Shown here in pieces: positions 13,074-20,222 of a DNA stretch of 22,759 nucleotides. Both the position numbers and the translations under genes were made by a program. Where the stretch lies: positions 1 to 22,759 of the forward strand of contig CAZJWM010000023.1 in the NCBI GenBank assembly GCA_964549975.1, read 5' to 3'. The notes under the pieces are model-generated. The model did no database searches, was not told the origin of the DNA, and saw only the letters and a list, made by a program, of their open reading frames with translations. This DNA comes from UBA3263 sp964549975. GTDB lineage: Bacteria; Bacteroidota; Bacteroidia; Bacteroidales; Muribaculaceae. Each line of letters begins with the position of its first letter. Within the stretch, counting starts at the first letter, position 1.

Positions 13074-13528
13074 CATGAAATCAAATTACCGTTAACGCGA
13101 GCCGACACCACGGCCACAAACGCCTCCACCTCGGGGTTGGCGGCGTCCCATTGGAGTGTGTCGTAGAGATATTCCTCGATTTCATCCATGGAGCGCATGG
13201 CCGAAAGCGTGTCAATCACCTCGGCCATTTCGCCGCGCGAGTTGCCAAACAGCTCGCGGCAAAAGCGATAGCGATCGTTCAGCGTGAAGGCCGAACGCAA
13301 GTCGCAGCCGCCCGTCGGCTCTTCCTCTTCCGACTCCTCCTCCACGGGCTCCGGCTCCTCGATAGCGGGTTCCTCGATGGCGGGAGCAGGTTCCTCAATC
13401 GCGGGCTCCTCAATTGCAGGAGCTACGGGCTGAGCTTGAGGCTGTTGAAGAGATTGCACGGCGGCGCGCAACTCGCTGAGCTGCGCCTCTATGGCGTCGA
13501 TTCTATCTAATATTTCGTCGATTGTCAT
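13073..13528 (-). CDS. Bacteroidales conserved hypothetical protein with AIEEP repeat linker
   Basis: The chosen start gives 151 residues (MTIDEILDRIDAIEAQLSEL). The frame is open further upstream to 13585, but the promoter at 13552-13582 puts transcription near 13545, so only the ATGs at 13534 and 13528 are usable. Residues 1-30 form a short coiled coil. A Pro/Glu/Ala-rich linker follows with PAIEEP-type units repeated four times, then an acidic run. The C-terminal domain (about 80-150; LRSAFTLNDRYRFCRELFGN, LYDTLQWD) matches, from memory, a domain common in uncharacterised Bacteroidales proteins. There is no signal peptide, so it is cytoplasmic. The function is unknown; it is coupled to rsmI by stop/start overlap. 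Confidence 0.8.
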   Translation of the reverse strand: MTIDEILDRIDAIEAQLSELRAAVQSLQQPQAQPVAPAIEEPAIEEPAPAIEEPAIEEPEPVEEESEEEEPTGGCDLRSAFTLNDRYRFCRELFGNSRGEMAEVIDTLSAMRSMDEIEEYLYDTLQWDAANPEVEAFVAVVSARVNGNLIS

Positions 13529-13551
13529 TTCCATTTGAGTCTTTGCAACCC

Positions 13552-13582
13552 CAAAGGTAAGAATTAAACCACAAACAGCCAA
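13552..13582 (-). promoter_or_regulatory. Promoter of the hypothetical-rsmI operon
   Basis: On the minus strand TTG (13582-13580), a 20-nt spacer and TACCTTTG (13559-13552). It decides the start of the downstream gene. Confidence 0.8.
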
Positions 13583-13601
13583 CATTTATCGCCATTTTTC
13601 G

Positions 13602-13666
13602 CAAAATTTTTCCGCCGCACTCCGTGCCGCCGACGCCCCGTGGAGGCATCGGCGCGAGTGCGGCGG
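13602..13666 (-). terminator. Terminator of nhaD
   Basis: CCGCCGCACTC (13612-13622) pairs perfectly with GAGTGCGGCGG (13656-13666). An inner stem (CGACGCC/GGCATCG, one wobble) extends the hairpin. On the minus strand it begins 13 nt after the nhaD stop and is followed by AAAAATTTT. The T-run is short, so it is a strong hairpin with a modest tail. Confidence 0.65.
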
Positions 13667-13679
13667 AGTTGGCCACGGA

Positions 13680-15074
13680 TTAGTAGAGCATGAATTCGAT
13701 GGCGTAGACCACGAGGCCGGCCACGTAGCCCAGCAGAGCCAGGCCGCTGAAGCGCTTCAGATACCATCCGAAGTTGATCTTCTCCAGACCCATGGCAATG
13801 ACGCCCGCAGCCGAACCGATGATCAGCAGCGAACCGCCCACACCGGCGCAGTAGCTCAGCAGCCCCCAGAAGTGGCCGTCGACCACAAAGTTGGCGGCAT
13901 AGCCCGTTGCGCCGGGATCGGCCACGGGATACATGCCCATCACGCCGGCCACCATAGGCACGTTGTCGATGATCGACGACAGGATGCCCAGCAACGAGTC
14001 GATGGCAAAGATGTTGTGCACGTCTTTATCAAGGAAGCCGGCAATCGTGGCAAGCACGCCGGTGCTCTGCAGCACGGCCACGGCCATCAATATTCCGAGG
14101 AAGAACAAAATCGAGGGCATATCCACTCGCGCTATCACCTTGGGCAGGCGCAACTCGCGAGCCTTGTCGAGCATCTTGCCGTTGTAGTAGCACTCGGTGA
14201 AGACCCACAGAGCGCCCAACACGAACAGTATGCCCACAAACGGCGGCAGATGCGTCACCGACTTAAACACCGGCACAAACAGCAGACCGCACACGCCCAG
14301 GATAAACATGGTGAGCTTTTCGCCGTAGGTGATGCTGCCAAGCATGTCGGAGGGGGTCACCTTCATCGGCGCCAATTCGCCGTGGAGCGACCGCGAGGCC
14401 AGCCACACAGGCAGAGCGGCCGAAACTATGCTCGGCAGAAGCACATATTTGGCCAGCGCCACCACCGTGACGTTGCCTTTCACCCAGAGCATGATGGTGG
14501 TGACGTCGCCGATGGGCGACCATGCGCCGCCGCTATTGGCCGCTATGACTATGCAGGCGGCGTAAATCCAGCGGTCCACCTTCTCGGGCACGAGTTTTCG
14601 GATGAGCATAAGCATCACAATGGTGGTGGTCATGTTGTCTAACACGGCGGAGAGGAAAAACGTCACGGCCGACACCAGATAGAGCAAGCGGCGCTTGCGG
14701 CGCGTGACAATGTGGTCGGTGATGACGGTGAATCCGCCATGCACGTCGATGAGCTCCACTATGGTCATGGCGCCCAACAAGAAGAGAATGGTTTGGCAGA
14801 TGTCGCCCAGGTGCTCAACAATGTCGACGTTGAGCACAAACGACAGTGCCTGATCATGGGCCGAGCGAGCGGCCACCGACGGATGGTCGGCCAAATAAGA
14901 AGCGAGACGGTCGGCGCTGCCCAGCGGCACGAGCGACTCGGCGCCCATGGCGTAGATCACCCACAGGAGCATGCCCAGCAGCAACGACGTAGCGGTTTTG
15001 TCCACCTTCAGCGGATGCTCAAGAGCAATGCAAAGGTAGCCAACAACGAATAGGATAATAATTGTTAGAATCAT
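13680..15074 (-). CDS. nhaD: NhaD-type sodium/proton antiporter
   Basis: The 464-residue membrane protein shows the NhaD signatures VLDNMTTTIVMLMLIRKL and ANSGGAWSPIGDVTTIMLW. The paired half-helix pattern later in the chain (IDNVPMVAGVMGMYPVAD, GVGGSLLIIGSAAG) is typical of the ion transporter superfamily. It expels Na+ (or Li+) in exchange for H+ at the inner membrane. The frame is open to 15251, but the promoter at 15123-15153 puts transcription near 15116, and MILTIIILFVVGYLCIALEH at 15074 is the normal family N-terminus. The 40-nt leader contains GGCCA-tat-TGGCC, a small hairpin. Confidence 0.93.
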   Translation of the reverse strand: MILTIIILFVVGYLCIALEHPLKVDKTATSLLLGMLLWVIYAMGAESLVPLGSADRLASYLADHPSVAARSAHDQALSFVLNVDIVEHLGDICQTILFLLGAMTIVELIDVHGGFTVITDHIVTRRKRRLLYLVSAVTFFLSAVLDNMTTTIVMLMLIRKLVPEKVDRWIYAACIVIAANSGGAWSPIGDVTTIMLWVKGNVTVVALAKYVLLPSIVSAALPVWLASRSLHGELAPMKVTPSDMLGSITYGEKLTMFILGVCGLLFVPVFKSVTHLPPFVGILFVLGALWVFTECYYNGKMLDKARELRLPKVIARVDMPSILFFLGILMAVAVLQSTGVLATIAGFLDKDVHNIFAIDSLLGILSSIIDNVPMVAGVMGMYPVADPGATGYAANFVVDGHFWGLLSYCAGVGGSLLIIGSAAGVIAMGLEKINFGWYLKRFSGLALLGYVAGLVVYAIEFMLY

Positions 15075-15122
15075 ACACAGACCCAAAAAGTGACATAAAT
15101 AACCCGGCCATATTGGCCACAA

Positions 15123-15153
15123 CAAAGGTAATAATTTTTTTCGCCATCCGCAA
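15123..15153 (-). promoter_or_regulatory. Promoter of nhaD
   Basis: On the minus strand TTG (15153-15151), a 20-nt spacer and TACCTTTG (15130-15123). It fixes the nhaD start at 15074. Confidence 0.8.
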
Positions 15154-15182
15154 ATCTTTTTTTCGCTCCTCGTTTTCAGGGC

Positions 15183-15216
15183 GTTGCAAAAAAGTTGCAA
15201 AAAAGTTGCCGAAAAA
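15183..15216. repeat. Phased A-tract direct repeat upstream of the tRNA promoter
   Basis: GTTGCAAAAAA occurs twice in tandem (15183-15193, 15194-15204) and is followed by a diverged third unit (GTTGCCGAAAAA). The A-tracts are centred about 11-12 bp apart and end directly before the -33 TTG at 15218. This is the layout of curved or UP-element-like DNA that stimulates stable-RNA promoters. Confidence 0.75.
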
Positions 15217-15217
15217 T

Positions 15218-15248
15218 TTGCACATTCCAAGAAAAGTCCGTAACTTTG
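15218..15248 (+). promoter_or_regulatory. Promoter of tRNA-Ala
   Basis: TTG (15218-15220), a 20-nt spacer and TAACTTTG (15241-15248), with A-tracts directly upstream. Transcription should start near 15255, 8 nt before the mature tRNA. Confidence 0.85.
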
Positions 15249-15262
15249 CATCGCAAAACCAA

Positions 15263-15339
15263 GGGGTATTAGCTCATCTGGCTAGAGCGCGACACTGGCA
15301 GTGTCGAGGTGAGCGGTTCGAGTCCGCTATACTCCACCA
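15263..15339 (+). tRNA. tRNA-Ala, anticodon GGC
   Basis: A 77-nt cloverleaf with encoded CCA. The acceptor GGGGTAT pairs with ATACTCC and includes the G3-U70 wobble that marks alanine tRNAs. The D stem is GCTC/GAGC, the anticodon stem CGACA/TGTCG with loop CTGGCAG (anticodon GGC at 15297-15299), and the T stem AGCGG/CCGCT with loop TTCGAGT. It reads GCC and GCU codons. Confidence 0.97.
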
Positions 15340-15342
15340 TCC

Positions 15343-15380
15343 ATCGCTTGCAAGCTGCGGCTTGCAAGCGATTTCTTTTT
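15343..15380 (+). terminator. Terminator of tRNA-Ala
   Basis: ATCGCTTGCAAGC (15343-15355) and GCTTGCAAGCGAT (15360-15372) form a perfect 13-bp stem with a TGCG loop, followed by TTCTTTTT. Confidence 0.92.
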
Positions 15381-15403
15381 GCATCCCATACAAATTTACA
15401 TAC

Positions 15404-15433
15404 AAAAAAAGGCCGCACCCGCGGAGGTGCAGC
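15404..15433 (-). terminator. Terminator of dnaA
   Basis: On the minus strand GCTGCACC (15433-15426) pairs with GGTGCGGC (15419-15412), one G-U, followed by CTTTTTTT. It lies 26 nt after the dnaA stop codon and faces the tRNA terminator. Confidence 0.85.
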
Positions 15434-15459
15434 TTTCACGCCAAGGGCGAACCCCCGAC

Positions 15460-16851
15460 TCATTGTACAATGAGCGAGGCTTCGATGGCGGCTATGTCGT
15501 CGCGGAGTTTGCTTTCGTTGACCAAACGGTCTTCGATGTTTTTCACGGCGTGGAGCACTGTGGCGTGTGTGCGGCTCAGTCGAGCTCCTATGGTGGTTAA
15601 GGGCAGAGATGTGAGTTTCTTGGTCATGTACATCACCATCTGGCGAGCGTCGGAGATGTCGCGCTTGCGAGTCTTGGTGAAGAGATCGTCGGATTTGATG
15701 TTATAGTAGTCGCTCACTCGGTCGGCTATCATGTCGAAGTTCACTGTCTTGCGGCGCAGTTTCACCACGTTGCAGAGCACCGACTTGGCCAATTCCACTG
15801 TCACTTCGGTGTTGAGCATGGTGGCATGCGCCAGCAGCGAGGCCATGATGCCTTCGAGCTCGCGGAATGAGGCGGTGACGTTTTCGGCCACATATTGCAG
15901 CACGTCGTCGGAGATGCTCAAGCCGTCTTGCTTGGCCTTTTGAGTGAGCACCTGCTTGCGGATGTCGTATTCGGGGCGATAGAGTTCGCAGGTCATGCCC
16001 CACTTGAAGCGCGAGAGCAGACGTTCCTCCATGTTGCCCAGTTCGGCCGGACGCGTGTCGCTGGTCAGAATCAGCTGACGCGAGTTCAGGTGCAGGTGGT
16101 TGAAGATATGGAAGAATGCGCGCTGGGTGCCGGGCTTGCCCATCAGATCTTGGATGTCGTCGATAATCAGGGTGTCGATGTTCTGATAGAAGGCCACAAA
16201 GCCGTTGATTTCGCCGCGAGCGCTGGCTGCGGTGAATTGACTTTCAAACAGACGGGCCGTGACGTAGAGCACACGGGCGCGCGGATTGGTTTCTTTGATG
16301 CCGATGCCTATGGCCTGGGCCAGGTGGGTTTTGCCCACGCCGGGAGGGCCAAAGAGGAAGAGCGGGTTGTAGGTCTTCAGCTGGGGATTGCGCGCTATGG
16401 CCTGACCGATGGTGCGCGCCAACTGATTGCACTCGCCCTGACAGAAGTTGTCGAAGTTGTAGCGAGGGTTAAGTTGCGAGTCCAAGTCGCGGTCTACGGG
16501 CGCCTGACGGAAGGGGTTGGCCGCAGCGGCTGCAGGGTTGCCCACGGCCGTGCTGGAGTTCGCGCCCGCCATCTCCACCGTGGTGTCGGGTGCGTTTTTC
16601 ACTACTTGGTAGCGATACGTCAGTTTGACCTGCTGCCCGTAGACGTGGCGCAGGGTGAACTTGAGCAACTTGAGATAGGTCGTCTCAAGATACTCCTTGA
16701 AGGCCGCGGAAGGCACAGCCACGGTGAGCATATCGCCCTCGTAGCTGACAAACGACATTGGCTTAAACCAACAGTCGTATTGTTCCGGCAGGAGATTGTC
16801 TTTAAATAAGCGTTGACATTTCTCCCAAAGTTGATTGTTTGGGTCAGGCAT
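15460..16851 (-). CDS. dnaA: Chromosomal replication initiator DnaA
   Basis: The 463-residue protein has all four DnaA regions. The N-terminal domain (1-85; LWEKCQRLFKDNLLPEQYDCW) interacts with DnaB. A short variable linker follows (about 90-125). The AAA+ domain has Walker A GPPGVGKT (168-175) and Walker B LIIDDIQ (near 235). The C-terminal DNA-binding domain ends in IGARLSRTHATVLHAVKNIE. In that signature the usual GGRDH (E. coli) reads SRTH: one residue is missing and Thr replaces the Asp that contacts the DnaA box, so box preference may differ. It binds oriC, melts DNA and loads DnaB, whose gene is 3.4 kb away on the other strand. Confidence 0.97.
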   Translation of the reverse strand: MPDPNNQLWEKCQRLFKDNLLPEQYDCWFKPMSFVSYEGDMLTVAVPSAAFKEYLETTYLKLLKFTLRHVYGQQVKLTYRYQVVKNAPDTTVEMAGANSSTAVGNPAAAAANPFRQAPVDRDLDSQLNPRYNFDNFCQGECNQLARTIGQAIARNPQLKTYNPLFLFGPPGVGKTHLAQAIGIGIKETNPRARVLYVTARLFESQFTAASARGEINGFVAFYQNIDTLIIDDIQDLMGKPGTQRAFFHIFNHLHLNSRQLILTSDTRPAELGNMEERLLSRFKWGMTCELYRPEYDIRKQVLTQKAKQDGLSISDDVLQYVAENVTASFRELEGIMASLLAHATMLNTEVTVELAKSVLCNVVKLRRKTVNFDMIADRVSDYYNIKSDDLFTKTRKRDISDARQMVMYMTKKLTSLPLTTIGARLSRTHATVLHAVKNIEDRLVNESKLRDDIAAIEASLIVQ

Positions 16852-16921
16852 TGGTTTTTTATTTACTATTTGGTGGATAGTGTCAGGCGGAAATTAGATT
16901 GTTCGCTTGTTTTTCCTATTG

Positions 16922-16952
16922 CAAAATTCGGTGTAAAAAACAGAAAAAACAA
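16922..16952 (-). promoter_or_regulatory. Probable dnaA promoter
   Basis: On the minus strand TTG (16952-16950), a 20-nt spacer and GAATTTTG (16929-16922). The -7 box has one mismatch to TAnnTTTG (GA for TA). Transcription would start near 16915, leaving a 60-nt leader. Confidence 0.55.
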
Positions 16953-17091
16953 CTCACTAAAAATTTGGAAATGCTTGGTGCTGCAAAATTGCGTTGAATC
17001 TCAACCACTTACGCGCTGCGTCGGAATTCTGACTGTATTTCTCTGATTTTCACAAGCTTAAGCACTTTCTTTCGTGAAACACTTGAAATCA

Positions 17092-17121
17092 CCCCCCATA
17101 CAGAAATCCATGTATGGTGGG
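17092..17121. other. Hairpin in the dnaA-mlaD intergenic stretch
   Basis: CCATACA (17096-17102) pairs with TGTATGG (17111-17117), extended by CCC/GGG after one mismatch. A run of six T lies 13 nt further on the plus strand, too distant for a classic terminator. The rest of 16953-17151 holds nothing I can assign; I found no cluster of DnaA boxes. Confidence 0.6.
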
Positions 17122-17151
17122 AGATTAGCAAGTTTTTTGGTATGTTCCACT

Positions 17152-17190
17152 AAAGCGGCGTTAATTAGACTTAGTCTAAATTCGCCGTTT
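17152..17190 (-). terminator. Hairpin at the mlaD stop codon, possible terminator
   Basis: TTAGACT-t-AGTCTAA (17165-17179) is a perfect inner palindrome. CGGCG/CGCCG and AAA/TTT pair around it. The stem begins at the mlaD stop codon; the tail on the minus strand is only TTT, so termination strength is uncertain. Confidence 0.5.
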
Positions 17191-18088
17191 AGAATACGCT
17201 AAATTTCAAATAGCGCTTCGGATGTGCTTTGATGTCGATGAAGAGCGAGTCGAGGTCGTTGACGGCGGAGTTCATGCCGTTGTAGAGCTTCGGATCGTTC
17301 ATCAGCAGGCCCAGCGAGGAGTTGGGGTCGCGCAGGTCGTTGGCCAGGTCGTTGAGCGAGGCGGTGAGCGCTTTGACGTTGCCAACTGTTTCATTCAGCG
17401 GCAGTTGAGCCAGCTGAGCGCTGAGCGAATCGAGGTGAGCACTCATGCGCACGGCGTTGGCGCTAAGCACGGAGGCATTGCCCATCACGGTGGGCAGCTG
17501 ACGCGATGCCGCGTTGAGCGTTTGGGTCATCTGTTCGATGTTGTTGGTGATGGCGTCGAGGCGAGTCACGCTGTTTTGGAGTGCGGGATTTGACACTACA
17601 ACGTTCAGCGCCGTCAGGATTGAGTCAACCTTGGGCATAATCGAGGCCAGAGTGGGCAACAGCTCGCCGCTGACGCTCTCCATCATGCCGCCGTCAACTC
17701 GCGCAGCGAGTTCGGAGCCTGATTTGGCATAGTCGGTCGATTGGGGCATCACCAGGGTTATGGAGGCGGTGCCCAAGAGGTCGCTCACGAGCACGGCCTC
17801 GGTGCCGTTAGGCACTTTCAGGTCGGTATCCAGCGCCAAGTCCACGCGCACGTGGCCCGGATTGTTATAGAGGTATTCAATGCTACGCACTTGTCCCACC
17901 TTGAAGCCGTTGGCATTGACGGGGGCGGAAACGCTCAGACCGGTGACGTCGGTGTAGGTGGCATAGTAGTGATTCGACGAACCAAACACGTTGATTCCTT
18001 TCAGATACTCGATGCCGGCAAACAACACCACCAGGGCCACCACTGCCGATAGGCCGATGAGGAATAGATTTTTACGAGACTTGTCCAT
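17189..18088 (-). CDS. MCE/MlaD-family lipid-transport protein
   Basis: The 299-residue protein has one N-terminal membrane helix (about 8-28) and then an MCE domain (about 38-115; GLSVSAPVNANGFKVGQV, VLVSDLLGTASITL). A long helical region (about 140-280) is rich in Leu, Asn, Ser and Ala. MCE proteins form hexameric rings or tubes that carry phospholipids between the inner and outer membranes. The matching ATPase (MlaF) and permease (MlaE) genes are not in the window. It begins 41 nt after the amidase stop on the same strand, so both probably share the promoter near 19257. Confidence 0.92.
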   Translation of the reverse strand: MDKSRKNLFLIGLSAVVALVVLFAGIEYLKGINVFGSSNHYYATYTDVTGLSVSAPVNANGFKVGQVRSIEYLYNNPGHVRVDLALDTDLKVPNGTEAVLVSDLLGTASITLVMPQSTDYAKSGSELAARVDGGMMESVSGELLPTLASIMPKVDSILTALNVVVSNPALQNSVTRLDAITNNIEQMTQTLNAASRQLPTVMGNASVLSANAVRMSAHLDSLSAQLAQLPLNETVGNVKALTASLNDLANDLRDPNSSLGLLMNDPKLYNGMNSAVNDLDSLFIDIKAHPKRYLKFSVF

Positions 18089-18129
18089 ATTTATCTTCGT
18101 TTCAAATTAAGTTACACATTATATAATTA

Positions 18130-19233
18130 TTAGTCGATGCGCGAGCCGTTCTGCCACTTCACGACGAAGGCTTGCGGAAATTTCTTTTTCACCGTGGGCA
18201 GGTAGGCATTGGCCTCTGCTTCGGTGGCAAAACTGCCTGTCACGTATTTATATAGGCGGCCTTGATGGGAGCATTCCACGTCGGTCAGCCCCTTGTATTC
18301 TGAGGATTTGGCAGGCAATTGTCGGTCGCAGGCCATGAATTGCACACGATAGGTCACGGCCGTGGACGCCGACGAGGTTGATGTGTCAGGCTTTTGCTCC
18401 TGCTTGGCCCGAGGTTTGGCCTCGCTCTTGGTTTCACTCTTGGCCGGAGCCGAGGGCTTGGCACCGCCGGCATAGTCGGCTATGGCGTTGGCTATGGCAT
18501 GGGCGAGTTTGTCCTGCCCGGCTTCGGAGGCGAGAAATGCTTCCGACGTCGGGTTGCAGATGAAGTCGAGCTCAATCAGTGCCGCAGGCATGGCGCTGGC
18601 AAGCAGCACCCAAAATCCGGCCTGAAACACTCCGCGATTGGCGCGGCCCGCCGTGCGCACCAGCTCTGTCTGCGCCTTCTGCGCAAAGCTGATGCTCTGG
18701 TCGAGATGGGCATTTTGGTTGAGCTCAAAGATGATGTAGCTCTCGGCCGAATTGGGGTCAAAGCCTTGATAGGCCGTGGAATAGTCGGGTTCAAGTTCCA
18801 TCACGGAGTTTTCGCGTTTGGCCACTTCGAAGTTGGCCGCCGTGCGATGCAGCCCCAGGGTGTAGACCGAGGCGCCGCTGGCAGTGGTGCGGTTCTTGCT
18901 GTTTTTGTCTACGGAGTTGACGTGAATCGACACAAACAGGTTGCCATGGGCCCGATTGGCCACATCGGCGCGCTGTTGCAGGGTGAGAAACACGTCTTTA
19001 TCGCGGGTCAGGATGGTGCGCACGCCCTTGGTGGATTTCAAATAATCTCTCACTCGGCGTGCCACAGCCAGGTTTATCGTTTTTTCATTGGTTAGAGAGC
19101 CGATGGCGCCGTAGTCCTTGCCGCCATGCCCGGCGTCAAGAACGACTACAAACTCCTTGGTCTCCGCCGCGTAACCCGCTATGCCACACGAGATAAGGAG
19201 CAATATTAACACCATCTTTAGTAGGTTGTTCAT
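18130..19233 (-). CDS. N-acetylmuramoyl-L-alanine amidase with C-terminal SPOR domain
   Basis: The 367-residue exported protein has a signal peptide (MNNLLKMVLILLLISCGIAGYA). The Amidase_3 domain (about 28-250) has the zinc site VLDAGHGGKDYG (His), NEKTINLAV (Glu) and VSIHVNS (His), plus the catalytic Glu in ALIELDFICN. A Lys/Ala/Ser/Pro linker follows, then a SPOR domain (about 295-367; VTYRVQFMAC, YKYVTGSFATEAEANAYL) that binds denuded septal glycan. It cleaves the peptide from MurNAc during daughter-cell separation. The frame is open to 19353, but only the ATG at 19233 gives a signal peptide and lies after the predicted promoter. Confidence 0.93.
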   Translation of the reverse strand: MNNLLKMVLILLLISCGIAGYAAETKEFVVVLDAGHGGKDYGAIGSLTNEKTINLAVARRVRDYLKSTKGVRTILTRDKDVFLTLQQRADVANRAHGNLFVSIHVNSVDKNSKNRTTASGASVYTLGLHRTAANFEVAKRENSVMELEPDYSTAYQGFDPNSAESYIIFELNQNAHLDQSISFAQKAQTELVRTAGRANRGVFQAGFWVLLASAMPAALIELDFICNPTSEAFLASEAGQDKLAHAIANAIADYAGGAKPSAPAKSETKSEAKPRAKQEQKPDTSTSSASTAVTYRVQFMACDRQLPAKSSEYKGLTDVECSHQGRLYKYVTGSFATEAEANAYLPTVKKKFPQAFVVKWQNGSRID

Positions 19234-19256
19234 ATCACTGTGAAAAATTTTTCGTG

Positions 19257-19295
19257 CAAATTTACTCATTTTTACGCTCACTACAGCTATCTTTG
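19257..19295. promoter_or_regulatory. Divergent promoter region of the amidase and GldB-like genes
   Basis: On the minus strand TAAATTTG (19264-19257) faces the amidase gene; on the plus strand TATCTTTG (19288-19295) faces the GldB-like gene. Both -7 boxes fit the consensus, but neither has a clear TTG at the right distance. The two promoters overlap, so they may compete. Confidence 0.55.
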
Positions 19296-19325
19296 CACTA
19301 CGAAATGACTCGATTCTCATCAAAA

Positions 19326-20222
19326 ATGCCAACAAAACTGAAATATTTGCCACTGTTGCTCGCGATTTTTCTGGCGGCGTGCTCTCATGAGACGGCTCCC
19401 CGCATGGAAATCAATCGTCTGGATCGTGCCGTGGCCGCAGGTCGGCTCTCGGCTGAGCAAGATTCGGCCCTGGCAGCGCTGCATCAGGTGATGCCCTACG
19501 AGGCGTCGCCGGCCACAAACCGCTTTCTCGCCGACGTTGACTCGCTGCTGCCACAGCTCGACTCGGTGGAAACGGTGTTGGCCGAAGCCGCCGGGCGGAT
19601 GCCCCGTTTCGGCAAGGTCTACGCAATTGTGAGCCTCTACAATCAGTCGGTCATCACGGTCGACACAGCCTACGTGTTCGTCGGCCTAAACCACTATCTC
19701 GGAGCTGATTACGCGGGCTATCGCGGCCACTTCCCCGACTATATGCTCAGCCACAAAACTCCCGCGCAACTGCCTCTCGACGTGGTACGCGCCATCGTGG
19801 AGCGCGACTTCCCCGCAGAATTGGCCGAGGGTGAAACGCTGCTCAACCGCATGCTGCGCGACGGCGCCGTGAGCTACGCCGTCGGCCAATATCTGCAAAC
19901 TGAAAACCCGCTGGGCCTCACGCCCGAACAGCTGCAGTGGTGCACCGACAACGAGGCCCGAATCTGGCGCCAACTCATGGAAGCACAGCTGATCTATTCC
20001 ACCGACCCCACGGTGGCCGACCGCCTACTAATGCCGGCACCGGCGTCGCCGCTGATCAACAGCAACGCCCCGGGCGAAACGGCCCGATTCACGGCGCTGC
20101 AAATCGTGCGCGCCTACATGGCCCGACGCCCCGACACCCCCATCGCCACCCTGCTCTCCCCCGATTTCTATATGCACAACCAATCGTTGATTGACTCTCA
20201 ATACTCACCTCATGGCAACTGA
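19326..20222 (+). CDS. GldB-like lipoprotein
   Basis: The 298-residue protein has a lipoprotein signal with the lipobox LAAC (MPTKLKYLPLLLAIFLAAC). The body carries segments typical of gliding-motility lipoprotein GldB: VFVGLNHYLGADYAGYRGHF and LLNRMLRDGAVSYAVGQYL, then WCTDNEARIW, and QIVRAYMARRPD near the end. GldB supports gliding or type IX secretion in Flavobacterium; in non-gliding gut Bacteroidales the homologue's role is unclear. Transcription predicted near 19302 leaves only about 3 nt before the in-frame ATG at 19305, so ATG 19326 is preferred. Its last 11 bp overlap the start of dnaB. Confidence 0.82.
   Translation: MPTKLKYLPLLLAIFLAACSHETAPRMEINRLDRAVAAGRLSAEQDSALAALHQVMPYEASPATNRFLADVDSLLPQLDSVETVLAEAAGRMPRFGKVYAIVSLYNQSVITVDTAYVFVGLNHYLGADYAGYRGHFPDYMLSHKTPAQLPLDVVRAIVERDFPAELAEGETLLNRMLRDGAVSYAVGQYLQTENPLGLTPEQLQWCTDNEARIWRQLMEAQLIYSTDPTVADRLLMPAPASPLINSNAPGETARFTALQIVRAYMARRPDTPIATLLSPDFYMHNQSLIDSQYSPHGN

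Noticed and set aside
15460..15580. Loss of DnaA box recognition because the GGRDH motif is altered
   Set aside because: The SRTH version still fits the general DnaA signature, which allows one residue fewer there, and from memory other Bacteroidetes DnaA proteins also differ at the Asp. A shifted preference is possible, loss of function is not supported.
16852..17188. Replication origin next to dnaA
   Set aside because: The stretch is AT-rich and has hairpins, but I found no cluster of DnaA boxes (TTATCCACA or close variants). Adjacency to dnaA alone is not enough.
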